The notes under the pieces are model-generated. The model was not told where the DNA came from, made no database searches, and worked only from the letters and a program-made list of their open reading frames with translations. A stretch of 7,583 nt of DNA from Flavobacteriales bacterium (GTDB lineage Bacteria; Bacteroidota; Bacteroidia; Flavobacteriales; Flavobacteriaceae), in contig QIIH01000107.1 in NCBI GenBank assembly GCA_003229235.1, forward strand, positions 1 to 7,583. Reading direction: 5' to 3'. This document shows positions 1-6,665 of this stretch, in pieces (position 1 is the first letter of the stretch; every line of letters starts with the position of its first letter). The translations under genes and the position numbers were made by a program.

Positions 1-107
1 TCTAAAGGTGAAACCCCTAAATAAATGAATTTACGCTCGAATCTTAAATTGTAGCGCGATTTAAGCTGGGCTTTCTTAACGACTGCTTTTTCCGTACTCG
101 CCTCCAT
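1..107 (-). CDS. VTC-domain (polyphosphate polymerase-like) protein, N-terminal 35 codons only
   Basis: Partial gene cut by the left edge; only about 35 residues are visible. The ATG at 107 is the first possible start after in-frame stops (TAA TAG) four codons upstream. The visible peptide begins MEASTEKAVVKKAQ and then reads YNLRFERKFIYLG. The 'R-(Y/F)-E-R-K-(F/Y)' segment is what I recognise as the opening strand of bacterial VTC domains, the fold of the yeast polyphosphate polymerase Vtc4, in which basic residues line a catalytic tunnel. The gene overlaps the end of the CotH-like gene by 32 bases in another frame, so the two are probably translationally coupled. DUF4956 and CotH proteins are known neighbours of bacterial VTC-domain genes, which supports the call. 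No catalytic residues beyond this first motif are visible, so enzymatic activity is inferred from family only. A different protein starting with a similar strand cannot be excluded. Confidence 0.72.
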   Translation of the reverse strand, partial: MEASTEKAVVKKAQLKSRYNLRFERKFIYLGVSPL

Positions 108-3066
108 ACATTTGGTCTATTATATTGTTAGATACTGTTTGCACGGCTACACCATCTATTGTTAACACAGAATTATTTTCTATCAAATAATCGAGTTCGT
201 TATTAATCAATGTCAAATTAGAAATGACAATTAGCCCTGCCCCATATTCTGTCTTTTTTTGAAAAGACGAAAGCCCTAGCCGAGTATCTTCAATAACAAG
301 GCCTGTAAGCTTTACCGCAGACAGGTCTTTACTAACAACGCCTATTTCGCCTCCTATTATCTTGATATTAGAACCTGTGATCTCACTAGCTTCTCCTCCA
401 CTTAATGCTTTGTCTGATGGATTTCTAATCTCAATATTAGTAAGAGTGAGCCTCGAACCAGAAACATCTATCGCGTCGTTGCCACTATTAATAAATGTAG
501 AATTAAGGATACGCCCCGTCACAAAATCACCATCAAAGGCATCAGATTGTGTATCTCTAAAAATAGAATTATCAATCACAAAATTAGAATTCATAATATT
601 AAGACCATCTTCGCAGCGGTTTTCACTAAACAAACTGTTAGTTATCAAGACCTCTGAATCGTAAAAATTAACAGCTCCAGATAATGCCCAACCATTCATT
701 TGAGGATTAGACAAATTGGTGAATTCGCTGTATTCTATTATAGATTTTCCCGCTGCATTAGAAACGAACACCCCCCCACCTGTACCATCATCAGAAGTAA
801 ATACAACTGGCGCATCTATTAGACCATTACAAATAAGCGGTGAAAATGAAATTAACGAAGCATTTTGAGTTAAATTAAGTTCAAATCCGGCGGCTATTAC
901 CACCTTTTTTCCCTTTGGGATAATAATATTTTTACTCACCTCAAAACGGCCAGATTTAAAGAAAAGAGTGTCTTGCGATTCTTCTACAAACCCCAAATTT
1001 TTATAGTTAGAGGCAAACATTAAGCGATGTTTATTCACGCTTTCGGCTAGTCCATCGTTATGGCTAAAAGGAATTATGTCTTGGGTTCTTGAATAGTTAA
1101 CTCCTGCTATATGATACTTGATCTTAAGTTTGGCAATATCTTTTGGATAGGCAAATTCTCCCACTTTATCTTTTTTAGAAACAAAGGCATTCCTAAAATA
1201 CCTGTTTAACCCAAAAGTCACATATCTAGACTCGTTTGGCGAAAGTTCGAACTTGTCATTTTTACTTAGAAACCTACCATCTTTATGTGTGATTGCATCT
1301 AGGCGTATTTTATGATTTGTTAGGTTCTTGATTTGAAGTGTAATTTGCTTCTTGTTAATCTCAATAAAATGGGCAGTAACCGCTTTATCAGGATTTATGT
1401 GCTTTTTAATAACGCCGCTATTATACGCCAAGATCGAACGATCGAATGCAAAATCGAATTCGCTGTTAAGCGCAGTATAAAGCTCATTAAGTTGACCCTC
1501 ATAACGCTCTAATAGGTCAGAAATAAATTGGGCACTACTAACTAGGTGTAATTTTTCTAGCAACATTTCTTTATATTCTGGCTCGTCAAATACAAAAGGG
1601 TGTTCTCTAACTTTATCTAATTTTATCCCAGAATTAGAATCAAAACAAATCGGTTCTAGCCTATTGCTGATAGGATTGTAATAAAATCTAAGATTAAACA
1701 CCCACAAACCATGATGTCCTCCAAACAAGTTAGTCAAAGCTAAGAACGAAGTTAATTTATCCATATCAAAAACTTCCGAAGTTTTATAAATACCTGATCG
1801 ATAGCCTTCGAATAAATTTTTTGCAACTTCAAATTGTTTTCTAAGCTTAGAATCAGAAAGCACTTTATTTTGATTAAAAACTCGAATAGGGACAACCTCT
1901 TTAAATCCTCTTGTACCCCCAGCAACATTACCCAATCCTAAATGAAATCCTTTTTCACGTTTTCCCCAGATTATGGTCTCGTCTAAGGCCAGAATAACTC
2001 CTTCTCGTTTGCGATTATTTTCGATTAGAATTTTATCAAATGACTCCTCTACAGCCATGATTCCGATGGGTCGTTTTTCTATTCCAGAATCCGATTCAAT
2101 CTCTAAATTAAGATTCACAAAACTATAACGTAAGCTCACTATATCTGCTTCTCTGACAGCTCTTTGGAAAAGCCATTCCCATAGATAGTTACGAGTTACC
2201 GGAGCTTGTAGCGAGAATTTTCTCATTCCATTAAACGTCTTATCACCATCCATGATTATCCTAAACGACCATTTACGCTCGTCCTCCAAATGTTGGGTCC
2301 AATCTCCTTTTAAGCGCATTTGGGCCTTCAATTGTGTGCTATCTAGCCCAAAGAGCGACACATTAACCAAATCGGTGTCGTAAGATTCTAACACTCCATT
2401 TCGCAAAGCCCCATAACGCTTCTTCTCAAGTTTTTTAAAACTTCTGTTATTGAGTTTTATAGTTACAGTTGGCAGTGCTGCCTGTAAACCAACAATTTTG
2501 TCTACAACAATATTTCTTATAGAATACCGTGCTCCTACACCGCCAATATGCCTAGAAGTATGTATCACTTTTATATTCTCTACATCAATATATCCTCCTA
2601 TATAGTCTTCAGACTCTAAATTGAATTTGAAGACTATAAATCTCTTTCCAAAAAAGTTTACCTCTTCTGGTATCCCAGGTTGCTCATAAAAATGTAACCT
2701 ATTTTTTCCAGAAATGGTTTTTGTAGAGTCTTTTAAAACTATGCTGGTAGAAAAATTATCTGTCAACACTTTTGGATATGCATTTTTACCATAAACAAAC
2801 ATCAACTCACCCACCCCTGTTTCGCTCAGAAGATGGATAGAGACCAAAGAATCAGAATATATTACGTTTAATTTATCTAAGATAATTTCTTTAAGATCTG
2901 TATTCGATTTAGTGACGATAGTAGGCTCGTTTATATCATCTGGGGTAGTTTTAAAGCTCGAATTGCCATTGCCAGAAAATGCTATACTCAATACAACCAA
3001 CAGTACGAGGGCCAATAGCAGCCATACAATTATAGCCGGTTTTGACTTATATTTTTTTATGAGCAT
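76..3066 (-). CDS. Membrane-anchored CotH kinase-like protein with C-terminal parallel beta-helix
   Basis: 996 residues. A basic N-terminus and one hydrophobic segment (about residues 11-31) predict a single anchor with the bulk in the periplasm or outside. Residues about 200-480 resemble the CotH (spore-coat-type) protein kinase family: a 'R-L-K-G-D-W' strand at 251-256, a 'K-W-S-F-R-I' strand at 265-270, an 'M-A-V-E-E' segment near 337-341 and an 'N-L-R-F-Y-Y-N-P' to 'E-P-I-C-F-D' segment at 458-476, matching the family's NYYLY to PWD region. Residues about 555-680 look like a beta-sandwich linker. Residues about 700-985 form a right-handed beta-helix with near-perfect 22-residue rungs between 819 and 929. 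The gene starts 12 bases after the DUF4956 gene and its end overlaps the VTC-type gene. CotH proteins are known to phosphorylate protein substrates, but the acidic catalytic residues are not all obvious here, so kinase activity is unproven. A run of seven G lies in the coding strand (771-777). Confidence 0.85.
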   Translation of the reverse strand: MLIKKYKSKPAIIVWLLLALVLLVVLSIAFSGNGNSSFKTTPDDINEPTIVTKSNTDLKEIILDKLNVIYSDSLVSIHLLSETGVGELMFVYGKNAYPKVLTDNFSTSIVLKDSTKTISGKNRLHFYEQPGIPEEVNFFGKRFIVFKFNLESEDYIGGYIDVENIKVIHTSRHIGGVGARYSIRNIVVDKIVGLQAALPTVTIKLNNRSFKKLEKKRYGALRNGVLESYDTDLVNVSLFGLDSTQLKAQMRLKGDWTQHLEDERKWSFRIIMDGDKTFNGMRKFSLQAPVTRNYLWEWLFQRAVREADIVSLRYSFVNLNLEIESDSGIEKRPIGIMAVEESFDKILIENNRKREGVILALDETIIWGKREKGFHLGLGNVAGGTRGFKEVVPIRVFNQNKVLSDSKLRKQFEVAKNLFEGYRSGIYKTSEVFDMDKLTSFLALTNLFGGHHGLWVFNLRFYYNPISNRLEPICFDSNSGIKLDKVREHPFVFDEPEYKEMLLEKLHLVSSAQFISDLLERYEGQLNELYTALNSEFDFAFDRSILAYNSGVIKKHINPDKAVTAHFIEINKKQITLQIKNLTNHKIRLDAITHKDGRFLSKNDKFELSPNESRYVTFGLNRYFRNAFVSKKDKVGEFAYPKDIAKLKIKYHIAGVNYSRTQDIIPFSHNDGLAESVNKHRLMFASNYKNLGFVEESQDTLFFKSGRFEVSKNIIIPKGKKVVIAAGFELNLTQNASLISFSPLICNGLIDAPVVFTSDDGTGGGVFVSNAAGKSIIEYSEFTNLSNPQMNGWALSGAVNFYDSEVLITNSLFSENRCEDGLNIMNSNFVIDNSIFRDTQSDAFDGDFVTGRILNSTFINSGNDAIDVSGSRLTLTNIEIRNPSDKALSGGEASEITGSNIKIIGGEIGVVSKDLSAVKLTGLVIEDTRLGLSSFQKKTEYGAGLIVISNLTLINNELDYLIENNSVLTIDGVAVQTVSNNIIDQMYGGEYGKSSR

Positions 3067-3078
3067 ATAGCTATTAAA

Positions 3079-3753
3079 TTATAGTTCGCTGTCTATAAAC
3101 GTAATATCTGCAGTATTATCTAACTCGAATAAAGCAGTATTAATTTGATTTAAACGATCCATATTATTTACACTTATATGGTAATTTAAATGCAAACCAC
3201 CTTCTGAGTAACTGAGCCTTTTAAGTTCGACTTGATTAGCTCCATTAACAACAATATCGTTAATTTTAGAATTAAGATTGGCTTTACTATTTTCGTCTAC
3301 CTTTATACTTATAAGTAGGTTTTGACTAAAACTTGATACTCTCTTATAATTTAGCGCGAAAATCACAATTATCAACATCGCAAAACCTATCAAAGTAGGC
3401 AGCAGTTGATTAGCACCAAGGCCAAGCCCGATTGATATTGCAATAAAAAAGAAACCCAGTTCTTCTGGCTCTTTAATTGCGGTTCTAAATCGAATAATAG
3501 AAAGCGCGCCTACCAACCCTAACGACAGCGCTAAAGACGATTTCACGATAGAAATAATGATAAAAGTGGTAAGCCCTACCAAAATAAGAACCCTCCCCAG
3601 TTGTGCACGATTAGAAATGGCTTGCCCATATCTCGTGTAAACAATCGATAAAACAAACAACAATATGGTGCAAATTAAAATATTGACTACATACCCTAAA
3701 ATCGAAAACGTTTCGTCGAAATCTTGAAACAATTGACCGATAAATTCATCCAT
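3079..3753 (-). CDS. DUF4956 family integral membrane protein
   Basis: 224 residues with an N-terminal membrane half and a soluble tail. Hydrophobic segments lie at about 19-40, 53-70, 73-87, 100-115 and 118-136. Between the third and fourth is the family signature G-A-L-S-I-I-R-F-R-T-A-I-K-E-P-E-E-L (residues 82-99), followed by a glycine-rich I-G-L-G-L-G segment. The R-F-R motif recalls the MgtC-type membrane fold, but no transport activity is established for DUF4956. Residues about 140-224 form a small alpha/beta domain, probably cytoplasmic. The ATG at 3753 gives the full N-terminus. It is the first gene of a leftward unit with the CotH/beta-helix and VTC-type genes, so it probably works with them in the envelope. 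The family call is firm from the signature; the function is unknown. Confidence 0.88.
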   Translation of the reverse strand: MDEFIGQLFQDFDETFSILGYVVNILICTILLFVLSIVYTRYGQAISNRAQLGRVLILVGLTTFIIISIVKSSLALSLGLVGALSIIRFRTAIKEPEELGFFFIAISIGLGLGANQLLPTLIGFAMLIIVIFALNYKRVSSFSQNLLISIKVDENSKANLNSKINDIVVNGANQVELKRLSYSEGGLHLNYHISVNNMDRLNQINTALFELDNTADITFIDSEL

Positions 3754-3778
3754 GAATTGACTATTTTTAGTGAGAATT

Positions 3779-3810
3779 CGAAGTTAAGCTAATATTTCCT
3801 TTTTGTTAAA
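3779..3810 (-). promoter_or_regulatory. Weak candidate promoter for the DUF4956 operon
   Basis: Read on the minus strand, TTTA (3810-3807), a 20-base spacer and TAACTTCG (3786-3779) match the Bacteroidota TTTG / TAnnTTTG pattern with one mismatch in each element. This would give a leader of roughly 20 bases before the ATG at 3753. A second candidate -7 element, TACATTTA (3833-3826), has one mismatch but no good -33 partner. A leftward promoter must lie in this region unless the operon is read from elsewhere; which site is used is a guess. Confidence 0.25.
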
Positions 3811-3865
3811 TATTTTTATTGAATCTAAATGTAAACCTGAGTGTAAGTTAAAAAAAGTCTGCCAC

Positions 3866-3897
3866 TTTGTCATAATCTATAATAAACCCTATCTTTG
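3866..3897 (+). promoter_or_regulatory. Bacteroidota-type sigma-A promoter of the miaB operon
   Basis: TTTG at 3866-3869 (the -33 element), a 20-base spacer, then TATCTTTG at 3890-3897, an exact match to the Bacteroidota -7 consensus TAnnTTTG. Transcription would start about 5-8 bases further on, around 3902-3905. That leaves a leader of about 28-31 bases before the ATG at 3933 and argues against translation starting at the TTG at 3906. It probably drives the whole rightward set of miaB, the activator gene, lptE and the next gene. Both elements and the spacing are seen directly; the start point is inferred. Confidence 0.78.
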
Positions 3898-3932
3898 CAC
3901 ACTTATTGCGACTGCCTGTTAGCACATTAGTT

Positions 3933-5381
3933 ATGGGAAAAATAATAGCCGAAAAACTTCAAGGAACAGCCCTAAATACAATAGGAAAACCACACAATGG
4001 TAAACGCCTATTTATTGAGAGCTACGGTTGTGCGATGAATTTTAGCGACAGCGAAATTGTCGCCTCTATTTTGATCAACGAAGGTTTTAATACAACCCAA
4101 AATCTCGAAGATGCCGATTTGGTTTTGGTCAATACGTGCAGTATTCGAGACAAAGCCGAACAAACAATTCGCAAACGTCTAGAAAAGTACAATGCCGTTA
4201 AAAAAATAAACCCATCGATGAAGGTAGGCGTGTTAGGCTGTATGGCCGAGCGTCTTAAAAGTAAATTTTTAGAAGAAGAAAAAATAGTAGATCTAGTTGT
4301 GGGCCCTGATGCTTATAAAGATTTACCTAATTTAATCGAAGAGGTAGAGGCTGGTCGCGATGCTGTAAACGTTATTTTGTCTAAAGACGAAACCTACGGT
4401 GATATCTCGCCTGTGCGTTTAGGTGGCAATGGCGTTACTGCTTATGTAAGTATTACCAGAGGTTGCGACAATATGTGCACCTTTTGTGTAGTACCTTTTA
4501 CTCGCGGAAGAGAACGCAGTAGAGACCCTCAAAGCATATTAGAAGAGGTTAACGATTTAGCCGTAAAGGGTTATAAAGAAATCACCTTGCTAGGGCAAAA
4601 TGTAGACAGTTATTTATGGTATGGTGGAGGCCTTAAAAAGGACTTTAAAAATGCCAGCGAGATCATAAAGGCAACAGCTACTAATTTTTCTGAGTTGTTA
4701 CGATTAGTCGCAACAGCGCAACCTAAAATGCGTGTTCGTTTTTCTACGTCCAACCCGCAAGATATGACCTTAGAGGTGCTTCATACTATGGCCAAACATG
4801 AAAATGTTTGCAACCATATACATTTGCCCGTTCAGAGTGGGAGTACTCGCATTTTGAAGGAAATGAATCGACAACACACTCGGGACGAATATATAGAACT
4901 AATCGATAACGTCCACTCGATTCTTCCTAATTGCTCAATCTCGCAAGATATGATTAGCGGTTTCCCAACAGAAACAGATCGAGATCATCAAGACACTTTA
5001 GATTTGATGAGCTATGTGAAGTACCACTTTGGCTATATGTATATGTATTCTGAAAGGCCCGGCACCATGGCTGCTAGGAAGCTTGAGGACGATATTCCTG
5101 CGGCCGTCAAAAAAGAACGCTTGCAAGAAATTATTGAATTGCAACGAGAACACAGTGCTCACAGAACTCAACAATATGTTGATACAACAGTAGAAGTATT
5201 AATCGAAAGAACATCACATAAAAGCAATGACCAGTGGAGTGGTCGTACCCCGCATAACACTGTTGCTGTATTCGCAAAAGAGCATTACAAAGTGGGCGAT
5301 TTTGTAATGGTGAATATCGACAATTGTACTGCAGCTACACTTTTAGGGCAGGCTGTTGGTTATAGCGATAATAATAGTTAA
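3933..5381 (+). CDS. miaB: tRNA-2-methylthio-N6-(dimethylallyl)adenosine37 synthase MiaB
   Basis: 482-residue radical-SAM enzyme that adds the 2-methylthio group to isopentenyl-adenosine 37 of tRNAs reading UNN codons; cytoplasmic. The N-terminal methylthiotransferase domain (about 25-130) has its three cluster cysteines at C33 (Y-G-C-A-M-N), C69 (N-T-C-S) and C103 (G-C-M-A-E). The radical-SAM domain (about 165-395) carries the C-x3-C-x2-C motif at C178, C182 and C185, followed by P-F-T-R-G-R-E-R-S-R. A C-terminal TRAM domain for tRNA binding spans about 412-475. Residues about 230-250 form an insertion relative to the E. coli enzyme, as I recall for Bacteroidota versions. The frame stays open to a TTG at 3906, but the ATG at 3933 is preferred: the promoter places transcription start at about 3902-3905, and the extra residues match nothing known. 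The full cysteine set argues for an active enzyme. Confidence 0.96.
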   Translation: MGKIIAEKLQGTALNTIGKPHNGKRLFIESYGCAMNFSDSEIVASILINEGFNTTQNLEDADLVLVNTCSIRDKAEQTIRKRLEKYNAVKKINPSMKVGVLGCMAERLKSKFLEEEKIVDLVVGPDAYKDLPNLIEEVEAGRDAVNVILSKDETYGDISPVRLGGNGVTAYVSITRGCDNMCTFCVVPFTRGRERSRDPQSILEEVNDLAVKGYKEITLLGQNVDSYLWYGGGLKKDFKNASEIIKATATNFSELLRLVATAQPKMRVRFSTSNPQDMTLEVLHTMAKHENVCNHIHLPVQSGSTRILKEMNRQHTRDEYIELIDNVHSILPNCSISQDMISGFPTETDRDHQDTLDLMSYVKYHFGYMYMYSERPGTMAARKLEDDIPAAVKKERLQEIIELQREHSAHRTQQYVDTTVEVLIERTSHKSNDQWSGRTPHNTVAVFAKEHYKVGDFVMVNIDNCTAATLLGQAVGYSDNNS

Positions 5382-5387
5382 GAATTT

Positions 5388-6665
5388 ATGGAATCTGTAC
5401 AAGCAACAAAACAACGCTTCGGAATTATTGGGAACGACCCTAAGCTAAATCGGTCTATCGAAAAGGCAATACAGGTTGCACCCACAGATATTTCTGTACT
5501 TGTTACTGGCGAAAGTGGCGTTGGTAAAGAATCTATCCCAAAGATTATTCACTCATTGTCACATCGAAAACACGGAAAATACATTGCGGTAAATTGTGGG
5601 GCCATTCCTGAAGGCACAATTGACAGCGAGCTTTTTGGTCACGAAAAAGGAGCCTTTACTGGTGCAACTGCAACCCGTAGCGGTTATTTTGAGGTCGCCG
5701 ATGGCGGAACAATTTTCTTAGACGAAGTTGGCGAACTGCCTTTGCCTACACAAGTACGGCTTTTGCGAGTTTTAGAAAACGGTGAATTTTTAAAAGTTGG
5801 GTCGAGTAAAACGCAAAAAACCGATGTGCGGATAGTAGCTGCTACCAATGTAGCAATGGCAGACGCTATTAAAAAAGGCAAATTTAGAGAAGACCTTTAT
5901 TACAGGTTGAGTACCGTAGACATTAACCTTCCGCCGTTGAGAGAACGCTCTGAGGACATCCATTTGTTATTTAGAAAATTTGCTACAGATTTTGCTCAAA
6001 AATATAAGATGCCAACCATTCGATTAGACGAAGCTGCTATAGGGCTTTTATTGCAATTCAGATGGGGAGGAAACATTCGTCAGTTGCGAAATATTACCGA
6101 ACAAATTTCTGTTTTAGAACATGAAAGATCCATTAATTACAATACACTAAAAGGGTATCTGCCAGATGTTGGAAGCAATTTACCTGCAGTTATCGGCACA
6201 AAGAAAGATAAAAGTGATTTTAGTTCAGAAAGAGAAATTTTATATAAAGTACTCTTTGATATGCAGCGTGATGTAAGCGATTTAAAAAAGCTTACTTTAG
6301 AATTGCTGCGTAACGACGATGCTGGGAAGGTGCAAGAAGAACATTCTGGGTTAATCAATAAAATTTATTCAGAAGATGCTGCCGATGCGCCAGAGGGAAA
6401 GCAAGCCGAAACTCAAGAAATGTTATTATCGCCAGAAGTCGAAGTTTTGCAAACAGACGTGGCGCCTGCTGTAGTTACCACAGAAGATAAATATCATTTC
6501 GCAGAAGAGATTCAAGAAGAAGAAACCCTTTCGCTTCAAGAAAAAGAGTTGGAGCTCATCAAAAAGTCGCTCGAAAAAAACAATGGGAAGCGCAAAGCTG
6601 CCGCAGACGAATTAGGAATTAGTGAACGCACCTTATATCGTAAAATCAAACAATACAATTTGTAA
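5388..6665 (+). CDS. Sigma-54-dependent, Fis-type transcriptional activator without sensor domain
   Basis: 425-residue bacterial enhancer-binding protein: a AAA+ ATPase that remodels sigma-54 RNA polymerase at target promoters. The AAA+ domain starts almost at the N-terminus. It has Walker A G-E-S-G-V-G-K-E (41-48), the sigma-54-contacting G-A-F-T-G-A loop (88-93), Walker B G-T-I-F-L-D-E (107-113), sensor I A-T-N (152-154), an arginine-finger segment R-E-D-L-Y-Y-R-L (167-174) and a sensor II helix W-G-G-N-I-R-Q-L-R-N (226-235). A variable, acidic, partly helical linker (about 265-383) leads to a Fis-type helix-turn-helix (about 385-425, with R-K-A-A-A-D-E-L-G-I-S-E-R-T-L-Y-R-K). There is no receiver, PAS or GAF domain, so control would be by a partner protein, by expression level or through the linker, as in PspF-like activators. 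The gene lies 6 bases after miaB and abuts lptE; its targets are not visible here. Confidence 0.93.
   Translation: MESVQATKQRFGIIGNDPKLNRSIEKAIQVAPTDISVLVTGESGVGKESIPKIIHSLSHRKHGKYIAVNCGAIPEGTIDSELFGHEKGAFTGATATRSGYFEVADGGTIFLDEVGELPLPTQVRLLRVLENGEFLKVGSSKTQKTDVRIVAATNVAMADAIKKGKFREDLYYRLSTVDINLPPLRERSEDIHLLFRKFATDFAQKYKMPTIRLDEAAIGLLLQFRWGGNIRQLRNITEQISVLEHERSINYNTLKGYLPDVGSNLPAVIGTKKDKSDFSSEREILYKVLFDMQRDVSDLKKLTLELLRNDDAGKVQEEHSGLINKIYSEDAADAPEGKQAETQEMLLSPEVEVLQTDVAPAVVTTEDKYHFAEEIQEEETLSLQEKELELIKKSLEKNNGKRKAAADELGISERTLYRKIKQYNL

Larger units (their letters stand above)
3754..3932. other. Divergent intergenic region between the DUF4956 operon and miaB
   Basis: A 179-base AT-rich spacer separating two outward-reading units. 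It carries a strong rightward Bacteroidota promoter close to miaB and only weak leftward matches. It includes A/T tracts, for example seven A at 3850-3856 and two near-identical aatattt blocks around 3791 and 3809. No convincing hairpin terminator, riboswitch, tRNA or small ORF was seen. If the miaB start at 3933 is right, nothing in this interval is coding. Confidence 0.7.

Noticed and set aside
362..664. 100-codon plus-strand open frame
   Set aside because: Lies wholly antisense to the beta-helix region of the CotH-like gene; low-complexity Ser/Leu-rich product, no promoter and no recognisable domain.
76..3066. Possibility that the large protein is a phage tail spike or pectate lyase
   Set aside because: The N-terminal membrane anchor, CotH-like core and DUF4956/VTC neighbours fit a cellular envelope protein better; no phage genes are nearby.
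3062..3079. Short palindromic sequence (ATAGCTAT) between the DUF4956 and CotH-like genes
   Set aside because: Too short and AT-rich to be a terminator or a convincing operator; probably chance.
3906..3932. N-terminal extension of MiaB from TTG
   Set aside because: Starts at about the predicted transcription start, uses a rare start codon, and adds nine residues with no family counterpart.
5684..5881. 65-codon minus-strand open frame
   Set aside because: Antisense to the conserved AAA+ core of the sigma-54 activator; its composition is what the opposite strand of that domain would give.
6137..6358. 73-codon minus-strand open frame
   Set aside because: Antisense to the activator linker, with no family resemblance or promoter.
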